A DNA stretch of 64,000 bases. Origin: Pseudoalteromonas rubra. Its GTDB lineage: Bacteria > Pseudomonadota > Gammaproteobacteria > Enterobacterales > Alteromonadaceae. Position numbers and translations under genes: made by a program. Shown one piece after another: positions 33,361 to 43,424 of the stretch (the first letter of the stretch is position 1; each line of letters starts with the position of its first letter). Location: the NCBI RefSeq assembly GCF_001482385.1, contig NZ_CP013611.1, forward strand, positions 2,542,001 through 2,606,000, given 5' to 3'. The notes under the pieces are model-generated. The model was given only the letters and a program-made list of their open reading frames with translations, was not told the DNA's origin and did not search any database.

Positions 33361-35517
33361 ATGCTGGATCCCAAAACTCTGTATGTCACCAGCGTCGTCA
33401 TGACGGCGATGATGACCCTTCTAAATTATCTAACATGGCGGGCCAATAAAGATACTCCCGGCACTGTGTTATACATTTTTTACCCTATGGTGTTGTTTGC
33501 CGGCATTATCGGCTTTGCGCTGCACAGCCACTTCCAGCAGTGGCAGACCATAGGCATTGCAAACGGCCTGTTATTTGCGGCATCCGTGCTGCATTGCTGG
33601 GCGATCAGCCAATTTCTCGGGGTCCGCGACAAAGCCTTTCAGTTTTATCTGATAGTCACAGGGGTGCTATTTTGTGCCCTGGTCTATTTCAGTGCTGTAG
33701 CGCCGGGCCTCAGACAACGTATTCTTATCTCCGATCTTCAGCATATCGCCGAAGCCCTGCTGTTGCTGTACTATTTTATCCGCCATGCCCATCCTCTGTA
33801 CCCGAACGGCAGTATTGTCTATCTCATCGTGCTGAGCTTTATTTTATGTGTGTTTACCGGGCGCACCTTACTTATGGGAGAGATCCACCATGGCAACCTG
33901 CTAGACAGTCCCTGGTTCACCATTACACTCTTTTTCAACGGCGTATTGGCACCCATTTTCTATGCTACAGGCATGGCCATTTTATGTAATGAGCGACGTG
34001 AACATAACCTCAACCGGTTGACCGAAAAAGCACAGCAGGACCTTGAGATCCGCGGCCTGTTTTTGTCCACCGTCAGCCATGAGATCCGTACCCCACTCAA
34101 CGGCATACTGGGCAGTGCGCAACTGGTACTGAACCGCATTGGGGATCAGGCCAGCAAAGCCTATTGCGAAGCCATTATTAACTCCGCTGAATCACTCAAC
34201 CTGCTGATCGATAAAGTGCTCGACTATGCCAGTCTGGAGCAAAGTGACGAAGTGCTGGCCGCCGAGGACATTGAATTCAAGAGCTGGCTGAACAACCTGT
34301 GCCTGCTGATGACACCCATGGCTGAGCAACGCGGGCTGACCTTTACCCTGGTGTACGACATGCCAGAGCAGGTTTGCTACTACTGCGACCAGCAAAAGCT
34401 GCGTCAGATCCTGCTGAACCTGGTTGGCAACGCCATTAAATTTACCGATCAAGGCGAAGTAAAAGTCTGTGTCGAACTAATCAAAGAAGGCAATATGGAA
34501 CACCGGGTACGTTTCAGCGTGATAGACACCGGCCCAGGCATTGAAGAAGAGGACATCGAAAAACTGACCGAACCCTATGTCCAGAGCAGCGCCGGTAAAA
34601 CCAAAGGCGGCACCGGGCTCGGATTAGCGATCACAGCACGCCTGCTGGATAAAATGGGCAGTCAGCTCGAGATCATCAGTGAACTGGATAAGGGCAGTTC
34701 TTTCAGCTTTGATCTCACCTTAACGGTCGGCGAACTCAGTCTGGTCGAAAAGCGCCATCACAATGTCGACTACGCGACCGGGCTGGATATTCTCTTGGTG
34801 GAAGATCTCGACCTGAACCGCAAAATAGCCATCGAATTTATGGCCATTGATGAGCACCGAATTAAACTGGCCAACGACGGTCAAAGTGCCATAGAACAAC
34901 TTACTGAGCATGCCTTTGATGTTGTTCTGCTGGATATGAACTTGCCAGACTTAACGGGTCAGGAGGTGCTCAAACGACTGAAGAACATTGAGCATAAAAA
35001 TCGCCGCACCCCATTTTTAGCCTTTACCGCCAGCCTGAGCCCCGAGGAGGTTAAAGAGTACCTGGCACTGGGGATCCGTGACGTTGTGGGCAAGCCGATT
35101 AAACAAGATAAACTACGTCAGGCCATTAGCAACTCACAAAAGGCGCAAACCCCTGACATCAGCGTCGAACTCAGCGACACCCTGTACGACGAGAGTGCAG
35201 TGGGCTCCCTGAGCGGCTTCAGCGAAGACGAAGTATCATCCATTTACAATGAATTTGTTTTGTCCGCCCGTACGAAACTGCGTCACATTCAGCAGTTACT
35301 GGATGAGGACGATCAACAGTGCATCAAACTCCTGCACCGTCAGGCCAGCACAGCGCTGCAACTGGGTTTTAATCGCTATGGCCTGACACTCAAGAAAATT
35401 GAACGCAGGCTGCTGGATAAAAAGCGCTGTGACGAGGAGCTGGCCGATGCCATGGTCTTATGGCAACAGAGCCTGGAAGCCTATTTACAATACGTTCGAC
35501 ATCAAACACTCAGCTAA
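33361..35517 (+). CDS. Hybrid sensor histidine kinase with receiver and Hpt-like domain
   Basis: Protein of 718 residues from the ATG at 33361. About six membrane helices (5-215) form the sensor, without a large periplasmic domain. A HisKA domain follows with SHEIRTPLNG (His240), then HATPase with N-box NLVGNAIKF, DTGPGIE and GGTGLGLAI. A receiver has LLDMNLPDL with Asp525 and a later KP. The C-terminal about 120 residues are Hpt-like: the histidine is kept (LHRQAST, His659), but the usual lysine-glycine after it is missing. A full phosphorelay is possible, and the regulator just upstream may be functionally linked. Confidence 0.88.
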   Translation: MLDPKTLYVTSVVMTAMMTLLNYLTWRANKDTPGTVLYIFYPMVLFAGIIGFALHSHFQQWQTIGIANGLLFAASVLHCWAISQFLGVRDKAFQFYLIVTGVLFCALVYFSAVAPGLRQRILISDLQHIAEALLLLYYFIRHAHPLYPNGSIVYLIVLSFILCVFTGRTLLMGEIHHGNLLDSPWFTITLFFNGVLAPIFYATGMAILCNERREHNLNRLTEKAQQDLEIRGLFLSTVSHEIRTPLNGILGSAQLVLNRIGDQASKAYCEAIINSAESLNLLIDKVLDYASLEQSDEVLAAEDIEFKSWLNNLCLLMTPMAEQRGLTFTLVYDMPEQVCYYCDQQKLRQILLNLVGNAIKFTDQGEVKVCVELIKEGNMEHRVRFSVIDTGPGIEEEDIEKLTEPYVQSSAGKTKGGTGLGLAITARLLDKMGSQLEIISELDKGSSFSFDLTLTVGELSLVEKRHHNVDYATGLDILLVEDLDLNRKIAIEFMAIDEHRIKLANDGQSAIEQLTEHAFDVVLLDMNLPDLTGQEVLKRLKNIEHKNRRTPFLAFTASLSPEEVKEYLALGIRDVVGKPIKQDKLRQAISNSQKAQTPDISVELSDTLYDESAVGSLSGFSEDEVSSIYNEFVLSARTKLRHIQQLLDEDDQQCIKLLHRQASTALQLGFNRYGLTLKKIERRLLDKKRCDEELADAMVLWQQSLEAYLQYVRHQTLS

Positions 35518-35655
35518 GGTGAAGCACCGAAAGTCAAACGCACAAAGCGGTACTTTTATCGCCGCAATGTCGACTTTATTGGAAAATTTAGTCATCCTAA
35601 CTGACACAGGGCAGCTAACAGCCCAGATAACAAGAAATCTGAAGGAAATTTTTAA

Positions 35656-38600
35656 ATGACACTACATAAATCATCGCTGGCCATTGCCATCGGTGCGGCC
35701 ATGATTGGCCTTAGTACGCCGAGCGTGGCGGCCACCACAGATCAAGCACAAGAGGCGAGCAGCAAAGAGTGGAATGTTCTTAATCCACCGGGTGACAAGC
35801 AAACCATTACCATAGACACCAATGAAACCACCTGGAGTAACCTGGACGTCAGCCCCGATGGCAAATCCATTATCTTTGATATGCTGGGTGACATTTATGT
35901 CATGCCTATTAATGGCGGTAAAGCAACGGCCATAACCAGCGACAGAGCCTGGAACTTCCAGCCTAAGTTCTCTCCGGATGGCAGTAAAATCGCCTTTATT
36001 TCAGACCGAGAAGGCGCTGAAAACCTGTGGGTAATGGACGTCAACGGCGACAACATGCGTAAAGTCTCTGATGAGTCTCACAATTTGCTGCATAACCCAG
36101 CCTGGTCGCCTGATGGTCAGTATATCGCAGTCAAACAAGGCCAGGTGACCGGTCGTACGATCCCGGGTGGTTCAATCCGCATGTACCACATTTCAGGCGG
36201 TAAAGGCGTGGTCGTGCGAGACCGTTTGCACGGTGCAAAATCACAGAAGAATATCGCCGAGCCCGCTTTCTCAACCGATGGTAAAAAGCTGTATTACTCC
36301 GTCGATGCCACTGCGGGTGTACGCTGGGAGTACAACAAAAATGCACTCGGTTCCGTGTTTGAGATCCGCTCCTGGGATCTAGCCACCGGTGAAGAAGAAA
36401 CCGTGATCCGAGGCTCTGGCGGCGCTATCCGCCCGACACCAAGCCCGGATGGTAAATCTCTGGCGTTCGTAAAACGTATTGAGAATGGCGAGGTGATGCA
36501 AAGCGCCTTGTATATCAAAGATCTGAAATCAGGTATCGAAACAGAGATCTTCTCAGGACTAGACCGTGACCTGCAAGAAGCCAATGGCGCTCAGGGTAAT
36601 ACGCCGGCATTTGCTTACACACCAGACGGCAAAGCACTGGTTTTCTGGGCCGCTGGCGTCTTCCATAAAGTGGATATTGCAAGCAAACAAGCCAATGTAA
36701 TCCCGACCCGAGTGGTTGCTGAAAAAGAGATTACCCCGGCATTGAAATTTGCCGTTGATGTCGCACCGGATGCATTCAAGGTCAAGCTGGCACGTTGGTC
36801 ACAAATTTCACCAGACGGTAAAACCGCGCTGTTCCAGGCGCTGGGCCACCTGTACACCAAAGACATTGCTTCAGGTAAGGTACGTCGCGTTACCAAACAG
36901 AACGATCATTTTGAATTCTACCCAAGTTTCTCACGCGATGGTAAGTACATCGTATATACCAGCTGGGACGATCAAGATTTAGGCGCCGTGCGCATTGTCT
37001 CAGCCAGTGGGGGTAAAGGCCGGGTGATCACTCAGGATCCAGGTCACTACATCAACCCAAGTTTCTCGCCAGATGGTAAACACGTACTGTATCGCAAAGT
37101 GACCGGGGGCTACCTGCTCAGCGGTGATTGGTCGATGGAACCAGGTATCTACCTGACCAGCACCAAAGGTGGCGACGCCAAACGCATCATTAAACGTGGT
37201 GATAACCCACACTTCGGTGCGGAAAAAGACCGCATCTACTTCAGCGTGATGAGCGATGAAACCCATCGCGAACTGAAATCAGTCGACCTTAGTGGTGAAA
37301 AAGAACGTTCACACTTCAAAGGTGGCTACATTTTTGATTATCGTGTCTCTCCAGATGGCAACTATGTTGCTTTCATCGAGAACTTCAACACCTTCGTTGC
37401 ACCTTTCACTAGCACAGGTAAAACCCTGTCTATCAACAAGGGCACCAAATCATTCCCGGTACAACAGGTCTCTAAATACTCTGGCGACTTCCTGAACTGG
37501 AAGGCGGACAGCAGCGCACTGACCTGGGCCTTTGGTCCGACTTTATATCAGCGTAAGCTGACCGACACCTTTGCGTTTTTGAAAGGGGCCGTAGCCGAGG
37601 CTGCACCTTTAACTGCCGAAGGCATCGACCTGAGCTTTGAGAAAAAGGCCGACAAGCCTGAAGGCATCCTGGCCCTGGTTGGCGGCAAAGTCGTCACGAT
37701 GCGCAACGCGGATGAACAACAAGAGATCATCGAAGATGGGGTGGTGCTGATTGAAGAAAATCGTATTATCGCAGTGGGTACCCGCAGTGAAATCGAGATC
37801 CCAAGCAAGGCCAAAGTGATGGACATCACGGGCAAAACGGTGATCCCAGGTCTGGTCGATGCGCACGCTCATGGCAGCTATGGCAGCTACAATCTGCAAC
37901 CTGAGCAAAACTGGAACCAGCTGTCGAATGTCAGCTTTGGTGTAACGACCATTCACGATCCATCGAATGACTCTAACGAAGTCTTCTCCATGGCTGAATT
38001 ACAACGTGCCGGCCTGACCGTGGCACCGCGTATTTACTCGGTCGGCCGGATCCTCTATGCCGGTAATGCGCCGGGCTATAAAACCCCTATCAGCAATCTC
38101 GAAGACGCTCAGTTCCACGTTAAGCGTCTCAAAGATGCCGGTGCGATCACGGTCAAGAGCTACAACCACCCTCGTCGTGATACCCGCCAGCAAGTCCTGG
38201 AAGCTGCAAAGCAAATGGAAATCATGGTGGTGCCAGAAGGCGGCTCTAAATTCCAGCAGAACATGAATATGATCATTGATGGACACACTGGCCTGGAACA
38301 CGCCCTGCCAATCCCGAACATTTATTCAGACGTCACTCAAATGTGGAGTCAGACTGAAGCGGGCTTTACACCCACCTTTAACGTCGCCTACGGCGGTATC
38401 AAAGGGGAAGACTATTTCTATGACACCACAGATGTGTGGAAGAATGAACGTTTGGCAAGCTTTGTTCCGGACTACATCCTGAATCCACGCTCTGTACGTC
38501 GTGAAAAAGCACCTGAGCACCATTACAACCACATCAATGCCGCGAAATCTGCCAAACAGTTGCGCGACAAAGGCGTAACCGTACACATTGGCGCACATGG

Positions 38601-38985
38601 CCAGCGTGAAGGTCTGGGTGCGCACTGGGAGCTGTGGTCAATGGCACAAGGTGGCTTTACACCTTGGGAAGCGCTACGCAGTGGTACCATCGACGGTGCG
38701 AAATATCTGGCAATGGACCATGATATCGGCACCATTGAAAAAGGTAAGCTTGCCGACTTAGTGATCATCGACGGTGACGTTCTGAATGACATTCGTGAAT
38801 CAGAAAAAGTTGCCTATACAGTACTGAATGGTCGTATTTATGATGCCGCGACCATGAATGAAACCGGCAACTATAATGTGCAGCGCCAGCCGCTGTTCTT
38901 CGAAAATGGCACCAAGACGCCAATGCATCCGGCGACGGAAGCCTATATGGAAGAGAAAGCACATAAATATCACTGGAAACACTAA
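35656..38985 (+). CDS. Exported beta-propeller / amidohydrolase fusion protein
   Basis: Protein of 1109 residues with a signal peptide (about 1-25, PSVAA). Residues about 55-650 are TolB/PD40-type propeller repeats with recurring SPDGK motifs (for example NLDVSPDGKSIIFD, KFSPDGSKIAFIS). Residues about 670-1080 are an amidohydrolase barrel: GKTVIPGLVDAHAHGSYGSY with the HxH metal motif, IGAHGQ, and the late DHDIGTIEKGKLADLVIID. Secreted proteins of this design are common in marine gammaproteobacteria; the substrate is unknown. It is preceded by AAGGAAA and followed by a strong terminator. Confidence 0.88.
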   Translation: MTLHKSSLAIAIGAAMIGLSTPSVAATTDQAQEASSKEWNVLNPPGDKQTITIDTNETTWSNLDVSPDGKSIIFDMLGDIYVMPINGGKATAITSDRAWNFQPKFSPDGSKIAFISDREGAENLWVMDVNGDNMRKVSDESHNLLHNPAWSPDGQYIAVKQGQVTGRTIPGGSIRMYHISGGKGVVVRDRLHGAKSQKNIAEPAFSTDGKKLYYSVDATAGVRWEYNKNALGSVFEIRSWDLATGEEETVIRGSGGAIRPTPSPDGKSLAFVKRIENGEVMQSALYIKDLKSGIETEIFSGLDRDLQEANGAQGNTPAFAYTPDGKALVFWAAGVFHKVDIASKQANVIPTRVVAEKEITPALKFAVDVAPDAFKVKLARWSQISPDGKTALFQALGHLYTKDIASGKVRRVTKQNDHFEFYPSFSRDGKYIVYTSWDDQDLGAVRIVSASGGKGRVITQDPGHYINPSFSPDGKHVLYRKVTGGYLLSGDWSMEPGIYLTSTKGGDAKRIIKRGDNPHFGAEKDRIYFSVMSDETHRELKSVDLSGEKERSHFKGGYIFDYRVSPDGNYVAFIENFNTFVAPFTSTGKTLSINKGTKSFPVQQVSKYSGDFLNWKADSSALTWAFGPTLYQRKLTDTFAFLKGAVAEAAPLTAEGIDLSFEKKADKPEGILALVGGKVVTMRNADEQQEIIEDGVVLIEENRIIAVGTRSEIEIPSKAKVMDITGKTVIPGLVDAHAHGSYGSYNLQPEQNWNQLSNVSFGVTTIHDPSNDSNEVFSMAELQRAGLTVAPRIYSVGRILYAGNAPGYKTPISNLEDAQFHVKRLKDAGAITVKSYNHPRRDTRQQVLEAAKQMEIMVVPEGGSKFQQNMNMIIDGHTGLEHALPIPNIYSDVTQMWSQTEAGFTPTFNVAYGGIKGEDYFYDTTDVWKNERLASFVPDYILNPRSVRREKAPEHHYNHINAAKSAKQLRDKGVTVHIGAHGQREGLGAHWELWSMAQGGFTPWEALRSGTIDGAKYLAMDHDIGTIEKGKLADLVIIDGDVLNDIRESEKVAYTVLNGRIYDAATMNETGNYNVQRQPLFFENGTKTPMHPATEAYMEEKAHKYHWKH

Positions 38986-39005
38986 TATCTGGTCATTTCA
39001 TTCAT

Positions 39006-39032
39006 AAAGCAGCCGAAAGGCTGCTTTTTTTT
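39006..39032 (+). terminator. Terminator of the propeller-amidohydrolase gene
   Basis: AAAGCAGCC (39006-39014), GAAA tetraloop, GGCTGCTTT (39019-39027), then more T. A perfect stem with a GNRA loop. Confidence 0.92.
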
Positions 39033-39259
39033 CACTAAATGCCTAATTTGAGCATTTATCTTCTGGCAACAAGCCCTTACATACACCCACTTGTCCCGAC
39101 CCGCTTGCTGGATATTGTCGAGAACTGTTCTAAACTGTGTCACTGAATAGGATACTCTGTCGTCAGGCGCATGCTATGATGACTGCTTAACGAGGCCGTC
39201 ACCCTAAGTTTTTTCGACCTGCCTCACGGGTATATCAGCGAATACAAGGAGCAGGGAGC

Positions 39260-42200
39260 ATGTCTGATCTCAGCCACTTTTTTAAGTCACTTAACCTGAC
39301 GCAAAAATTGATCTCGGCCTTTCTACTGGTCGCCCTGATCCCTACCGCCATCATTATCGCCATGGCGCTGATACAATCATCCGATGCAATGAGCCGGCAA
39401 GTCTATGCCCAGCTGGGCGCGGTAGGCGAAATTAAAGAAAGCGCCATTGAGCGCCATTTCAATGGCGTCCAGGACAAACTGGTATCGCTGGCTGTCAATC
39501 CCTATGTCCAACAGGCGGCTACAGATTTTATGCGCGCCTATGGCGAAGTTGAGGATGCGGTTGCCACCCCCATCAGCCTGACACGCTTCTACCGTGAGCA
39601 GTTTGCGCCCCAATTTAAATCACTCAATGAGCAGGCTGTCCCCCCCGCAATATTGCTCTCGGAATTATCTCCTCAGGGGATCACTTTACAGACTCGCTAC
39701 CTGGCCGAGAACCCTCACCCTCTGGGCGAAAAAGTGAACCTGACCAGCAGCGGTGTTGATGATGCGTATGATGAAATACATAGCCAATACCACGCATTTT
39801 TCACAAAAATTGCCAATGTTTACGAGTTCTACGATATTTTTATCGTCGATAACCTGAATGGCAATGTGATCTATTCGGTTTACAAAGAGAGCGATTTTGC
39901 CACTTCGTTACTGTACGGCCCCTATGCACAAAGTAACCTTGCCAAGGCATTTCTGGCAGCCCGCGAGCTAACCAAAGAAGGAGAAATGGCCTTTGTTGAT
40001 TACGAGCAATACCTGCCTTCTTACAATGCCCCGGCCAGTTTTGTTGCCGCGCCTTTGGTCATCGATGGTCAGGTATCAGCCACACTGATCTTTCAACTCT
40101 CCATTGACGCCTTAAATACCATCATGACTGAACGTCAGGGATTGGGTGAGAGCGGCGAAACCTACCTGGTTGGCCCGGAAGGCCTGATGCGCTCAGATTC
40201 TTATCTAGACCCGGTTCATCATTCTGTAACTGCCTCATTTCGCCATCCTGAAAAAGGCACAGTGAATACCGAAGCATTTAGGCTGGCCATGCAGGGGCAA
40301 CAAGGGCAAAAAGTGGTGCTGGACTACAATGGCAATCCTGTGTTGTCAGCATACACATCTGTAGACGTATTTAATTTACGTTGGGCCTTGCTGGCTGAAA
40401 TTGATGAGGCCGAGGCCTTCGCCCCCATTAATACTTTGCGTACTCAGCTGCTTATCGTGCTGGCGGCCTGTGTGCTGATGATCATTCTGGCCGCATTCTG
40501 GTTTGCCCGAACCCTGACCCGCCCGGTTCATGCGCTGGTCAATACCATGCGTCAGGTAGAACAGGAAGGCGACTTTGCTCTTCGTACCAAAATTGATACC
40601 AATGATGAAATTGGCCGCTGCGGACAAGCGTTCAACTCACTGCTGGACGCACTGCAATTGTCTATTTCGGAAACGAACCGAGTCATGGACCGTATGGCCG
40701 CCGGTCGCTTTGATGACCGGATCAGTGCCCCCTGTAAAGGTGAGCTGGATACCCTTAAACGTGCCACCAATGATTGTGCTCAGAGCCTGCAAAGTGCGCT
40801 CAGCGACATCGGTCAGGTGATCCACGCCATGTCGGAAGGTCAATTTGATAAACAGTTGCAGTCAGACATGTCTGGTGACCTGGCAACCCTGAAACAGCAC
40901 ATCAACAGCTCAATGCATTCAATCAACACCACTATGACGGAAATTGTCACCGTGATGTCGGACATGGAGCAGGGCCACTTTAGGGGACAAGTACAGGTAG
41001 AAGCACAAGGTAGCCTGCTGCAGCTCAAAGTAAGCGTCAACAATTCCGTGAGCAGTGTCGCCAGCGCCATAGATGGATTGGCAGCGATGATGAGTGCATT
41101 GCGCCAGGGCGACTTTAGTAAGCGTCTCGAATTGCCGTTGCGTGGTCAACTGGAAGAGCTTAAAGAAGACACGAATTCCAGTGTAGAGAACCTTGCCGCC
41201 ATTATCGAAGACATTGGCCATACCATGGCTGCGGTCAGCGAAGGAGACTTTAAACAGGAAGTATCAACACCTGCTCAGGGGCAGCTTGGTGAGTTGAAAG
41301 AGCACATAAATGTGTCGGTCAGCAGTGTTGATGAAGCCATCAGTGAGATTTCATCTGTGATGATGGCTATCAGCCGTGGCCGCTTTGATCGCACAATCAA
41401 CTCTCCCTTACGGGGCCAGCTGGACACCCTCAAAGGCGATATCAATCACTCAGTCAATAACCTCAGTCGTGTCATTGAAGAGCTGGCCAGCGTGATGTCA
41501 GCCATGAGCCAGGGTGATTTTACCATCCAGATAGAATCCGACCTGCAGGGTCAGTTACTGCAACTTAAAGAGGACGTGAATACCTCAACAACCACAGTGT
41601 CCGATGCCATCAATGAAGTCACCCGGGTACTCGGGGCACTGGCTAAAGGGCAGTTAAATGAGCAGATCAACGGTCACTATGAAGGCGTATTTGAGACTCT
41701 ACAGCGTGACGTGAATGCCACCATTGCCAAGTTGACTGAAGTAATTGAAGGGATCCAGTATGCGGCCGGCCAGGTTACACAGAGTGCCGGCGAGATTGCC
41801 GCCAGTAATACCGAGATCAGCCAGCGCACCGAAGAGCAAGCTTCCAACCTGGAAGAGGCCAGCGCAAGCACGGGCCATATGCTGGAAGAACTGACTCAGG
41901 TTGCACAACAATCCGGTACTGCTGTGGAATTGGCCAGCAATGCAGAGACCATCGCCAAAGAAGGGGGCTCTTTATCGCAGGACACAGTTGATGCCATAGG
42001 AGAAGTGAATCGGGCCAGCAAAGACATCAATGAAATCGTATCGGTGATCGACGCGCTGGCATTCCAGACCAACTTGCTGGCCCTTAATGCTGCGGTGGAG
42101 GCAGCCCGCGCCGGCGAAAATGGCCGGGGTTTTGCTGTGGTTGCCAATGAAGTGCGTGAATTGGCGGGCCGCAGTGCCGCCTCTGCAAAGCAAATTAAAG

Positions 42201-42568
42201 AGATCATTGCTAACAGCAACGAAAAAGTGGAACAAGGCACTCAACTGGCGAATAACTCAGGCGATAAGCTGCACCAGATAGTGCAGGCTGTTGCCGATGT
42301 CAGTCAAAATATAGTGAAAATCAATCAGTCGACGACTACGCAACAACAGTCCATCAAAGAGGTGGACATTGTGGTGCAGCGCCTGACCGATTTAATTCAG
42401 GAAAACTCAGCCATTACGGAAGAAACCATGGCTGCGGCCAGACAAATGGCGGAGCAGGCGAATGCAATGCGTGAGTTGCTTGGCTATTTTTCGATTGCCT
42501 CGCAACAGCAAGCAACATTGGCTCCCCCTGAGCAGGAGCTGCTCATCCACAGCTACAACGCATCTTAG
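39260..42568 (+). CDS. Methyl-accepting chemotaxis protein with about nine HAMP-like units
   Basis: Protein of 1102 residues. A first membrane helix (about 15-38) and a second (about 395-418) enclose a large periplasmic sensor of the dCache kind. After a standard HAMP ([21 protein letters not shown]), about eight more HAMP-like units follow to residue about 825. Each has an M(S/A)xxxxG(D/R/Q)F core followed by GxLxxLKxxxN (for example MSEGQF, MRQGDF-like, MSQGDF, ALAKGQL). The signalling domain carries the conserved hairpin tip, [20 protein letters not shown] followed by [20 protein letters not shown]. It should report to CheA/CheW, but no che gene lies nearby. Confidence 0.9.
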   Translation: MSDLSHFFKSLNLTQKLISAFLLVALIPTAIIIAMALIQSSDAMSRQVYAQLGAVGEIKESAIERHFNGVQDKLVSLAVNPYVQQAATDFMRAYGEVEDAVATPISLTRFYREQFAPQFKSLNEQAVPPAILLSELSPQGITLQTRYLAENPHPLGEKVNLTSSGVDDAYDEIHSQYHAFFTKIANVYEFYDIFIVDNLNGNVIYSVYKESDFATSLLYGPYAQSNLAKAFLAARELTKEGEMAFVDYEQYLPSYNAPASFVAAPLVIDGQVSATLIFQLSIDALNTIMTERQGLGESGETYLVGPEGLMRSDSYLDPVHHSVTASFRHPEKGTVNTEAFRLAMQGQQGQKVVLDYNGNPVLSAYTSVDVFNLRWALLAEIDEAEAFAPINTLRTQLLIVLAACVLMIILAAFWFARTLTRPVHALVNTMRQVEQEGDFALRTKIDTNDEIGRCGQAFNSLLDALQLSISETNRVMDRMAAGRFDDRISAPCKGELDTLKRATNDCAQSLQSALSDIGQVIHAMSEGQFDKQLQSDMSGDLATLKQHINSSMHSINTTMTEIVTVMSDMEQGHFRGQVQVEAQGSLLQLKVSVNNSVSSVASAIDGLAAMMSALRQGDFSKRLELPLRGQLEELKEDTNSSVENLAAIIEDIGHTMAAVSEGDFKQEVSTPAQGQLGELKEHINVSVSSVDEAISEISSVMMAISRGRFDRTINSPLRGQLDTLKGDINHSVNNLSRVIEELASVMSAMSQGDFTIQIESDLQGQLLQLKEDVNTSTTTVSDAINEVTRVLGALAKGQLNEQINGHYEGVFETLQRDVNATIAKLTEVIEGIQYAAGQVTQSAGEIAASNTEISQRTEEQASNLEEASASTGHMLEELTQVAQQSGTAVELASNAETIAKEGGSLSQDTVDAIGEVNRASKDINEIVSVIDALAFQTNLLALNAAVEAARAGENGRGFAVVANEVRELAGRSAASAKQIKEIIANSNEKVEQGTQLANNSGDKLHQIVQAVADVSQNIVKINQSTTTQQQSIKEVDIVVQRLTDLIQENSAITEETMAAARQMAEQANAMRELLGYFSIASQQQATLAPPEQELLIHSYNAS

Positions 42569-42600
42569 GTCGTATCGGCAGGTATGCCAGCTTTAACTTA

Positions 42601-42630
42601 GCGCGACGAACTCATTCGTCGCGCGGTCCT
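42601..42630. terminator. Hairpin shared by the chemoreceptor and yafV 3' ends
   Basis: Perfect 10-bp stem GCGCGACGAA (42601-42610) and TTCGTCGCGC (42615-42624) around CTCA, followed by GGTCCTTTTT on the plus strand. The right arm lies inside the last codons of yafV, whose stop codon sits in the loop (42612-42614). Confidence 0.75.
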
Positions 42631-43424
42631 TTTTCCAATACGGGTAGCACGAAGGCATCGGCATCAAGGTGGGCAGGAAACCCCTGTTTAAAGGTATCCA
42701 GTGGCGCCTTTTCCAGACTAACTATGAGTACATCGGCAGCGTCATCCGGGGCATCAGCCAATAATGCACCCGTGAAATCATAAGCAGCGGTACCGCCGTT
42801 GTGCGCCGTTCCATAGCCATCGTCACCAATACGATTGCAACCCAACACATAACACTGATTTTCAATTGCTCTGGCTTGCAATAATGTATCCCAGATCCGA
42901 CGTCGTGCAGCAGGCCAGTTAGCCACATTGATCATCACATCATAATCATTGCGGTTACGCTGGAACACCGGAAAACGCAGGTCATAGCATACCTGAGGTA
43001 AGATCCGAAATCCCTTTACCTCAACAACGACTCGCTCTTGTCCCGCATGCACATAATCCCCTTCTTTACCCAGACAGAATAAATGGCGTTTGTCATAATA
43101 GCGCACGGTGCCATCCGGCCAGCACCAGTAAAAACGATTGGCTTTCTTTTCGCCCAGATCCACCAACACACTGCCCGCCACGACGGCCTGCCAGCGCTGT
43201 GTCAGCTGGTGCAAAAAAGCCAGCGCTTCTCCCTGTTCAGGCGGCTCTGCACACGCTTCAGCCAATGCAAAACCGGTTGCAAAGGTTTCCGGCAAAATGA
43301 TCAGATCGCAATCACTGAGTTGCGCCTGCTGTGTCCCCAACTGCCTTTCCAGCTGAGCAAAATTGTTCTGCGGTGCCAGCCACTCAATGGCCTGCTGAAC
43401 CAGAGCTACTGTTAAAGCTGACAT
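42612..43424 (-). CDS. yafV: Omega-amidase YafV (carbon-nitrogen hydrolase)
   Basis: Protein of 270 residues from the ATG at 43424, which overlaps the ybdL stop by 13 bases; an upstream in-frame start at 43472 is unlikely. It is a nitrilase-superfamily enzyme with the Glu-Lys-Cys triad region visible as ILPETFATGF, YDKRHLF and VCYDLRFPVF. YafV/Nit2-type omega-amidases hydrolyse 2-oxoglutaramate or 2-oxosuccinamate, the keto acids left when glutamine or asparagine donates its amino group. It is paired with a methionine-forming transaminase, which gives it a place in the salvage route. Confidence 0.88.
   Translation of the reverse strand: MSALTVALVQQAIEWLAPQNNFAQLERQLGTQQAQLSDCDLIILPETFATGFALAEACAEPPEQGEALAFLHQLTQRWQAVVAGSVLVDLGEKKANRFYWCWPDGTVRYYDKRHLFCLGKEGDYVHAGQERVVVEVKGFRILPQVCYDLRFPVFQRNRNDYDVMINVANWPAARRRIWDTLLQARAIENQCYVLGCNRIGDDGYGTAHNGGTAAYDFTGALLADAPDDAADVLIVSLEKAPLDTFKQGFPAHLDADAFVLPVLEKGPRDE

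Noticed and set aside
39033..39259. Sigma-28 flagellar promoter in front of the chemoreceptor
   Set aside because: No TAAA-N15-GCCGATAA-like sequence is present in the gap.
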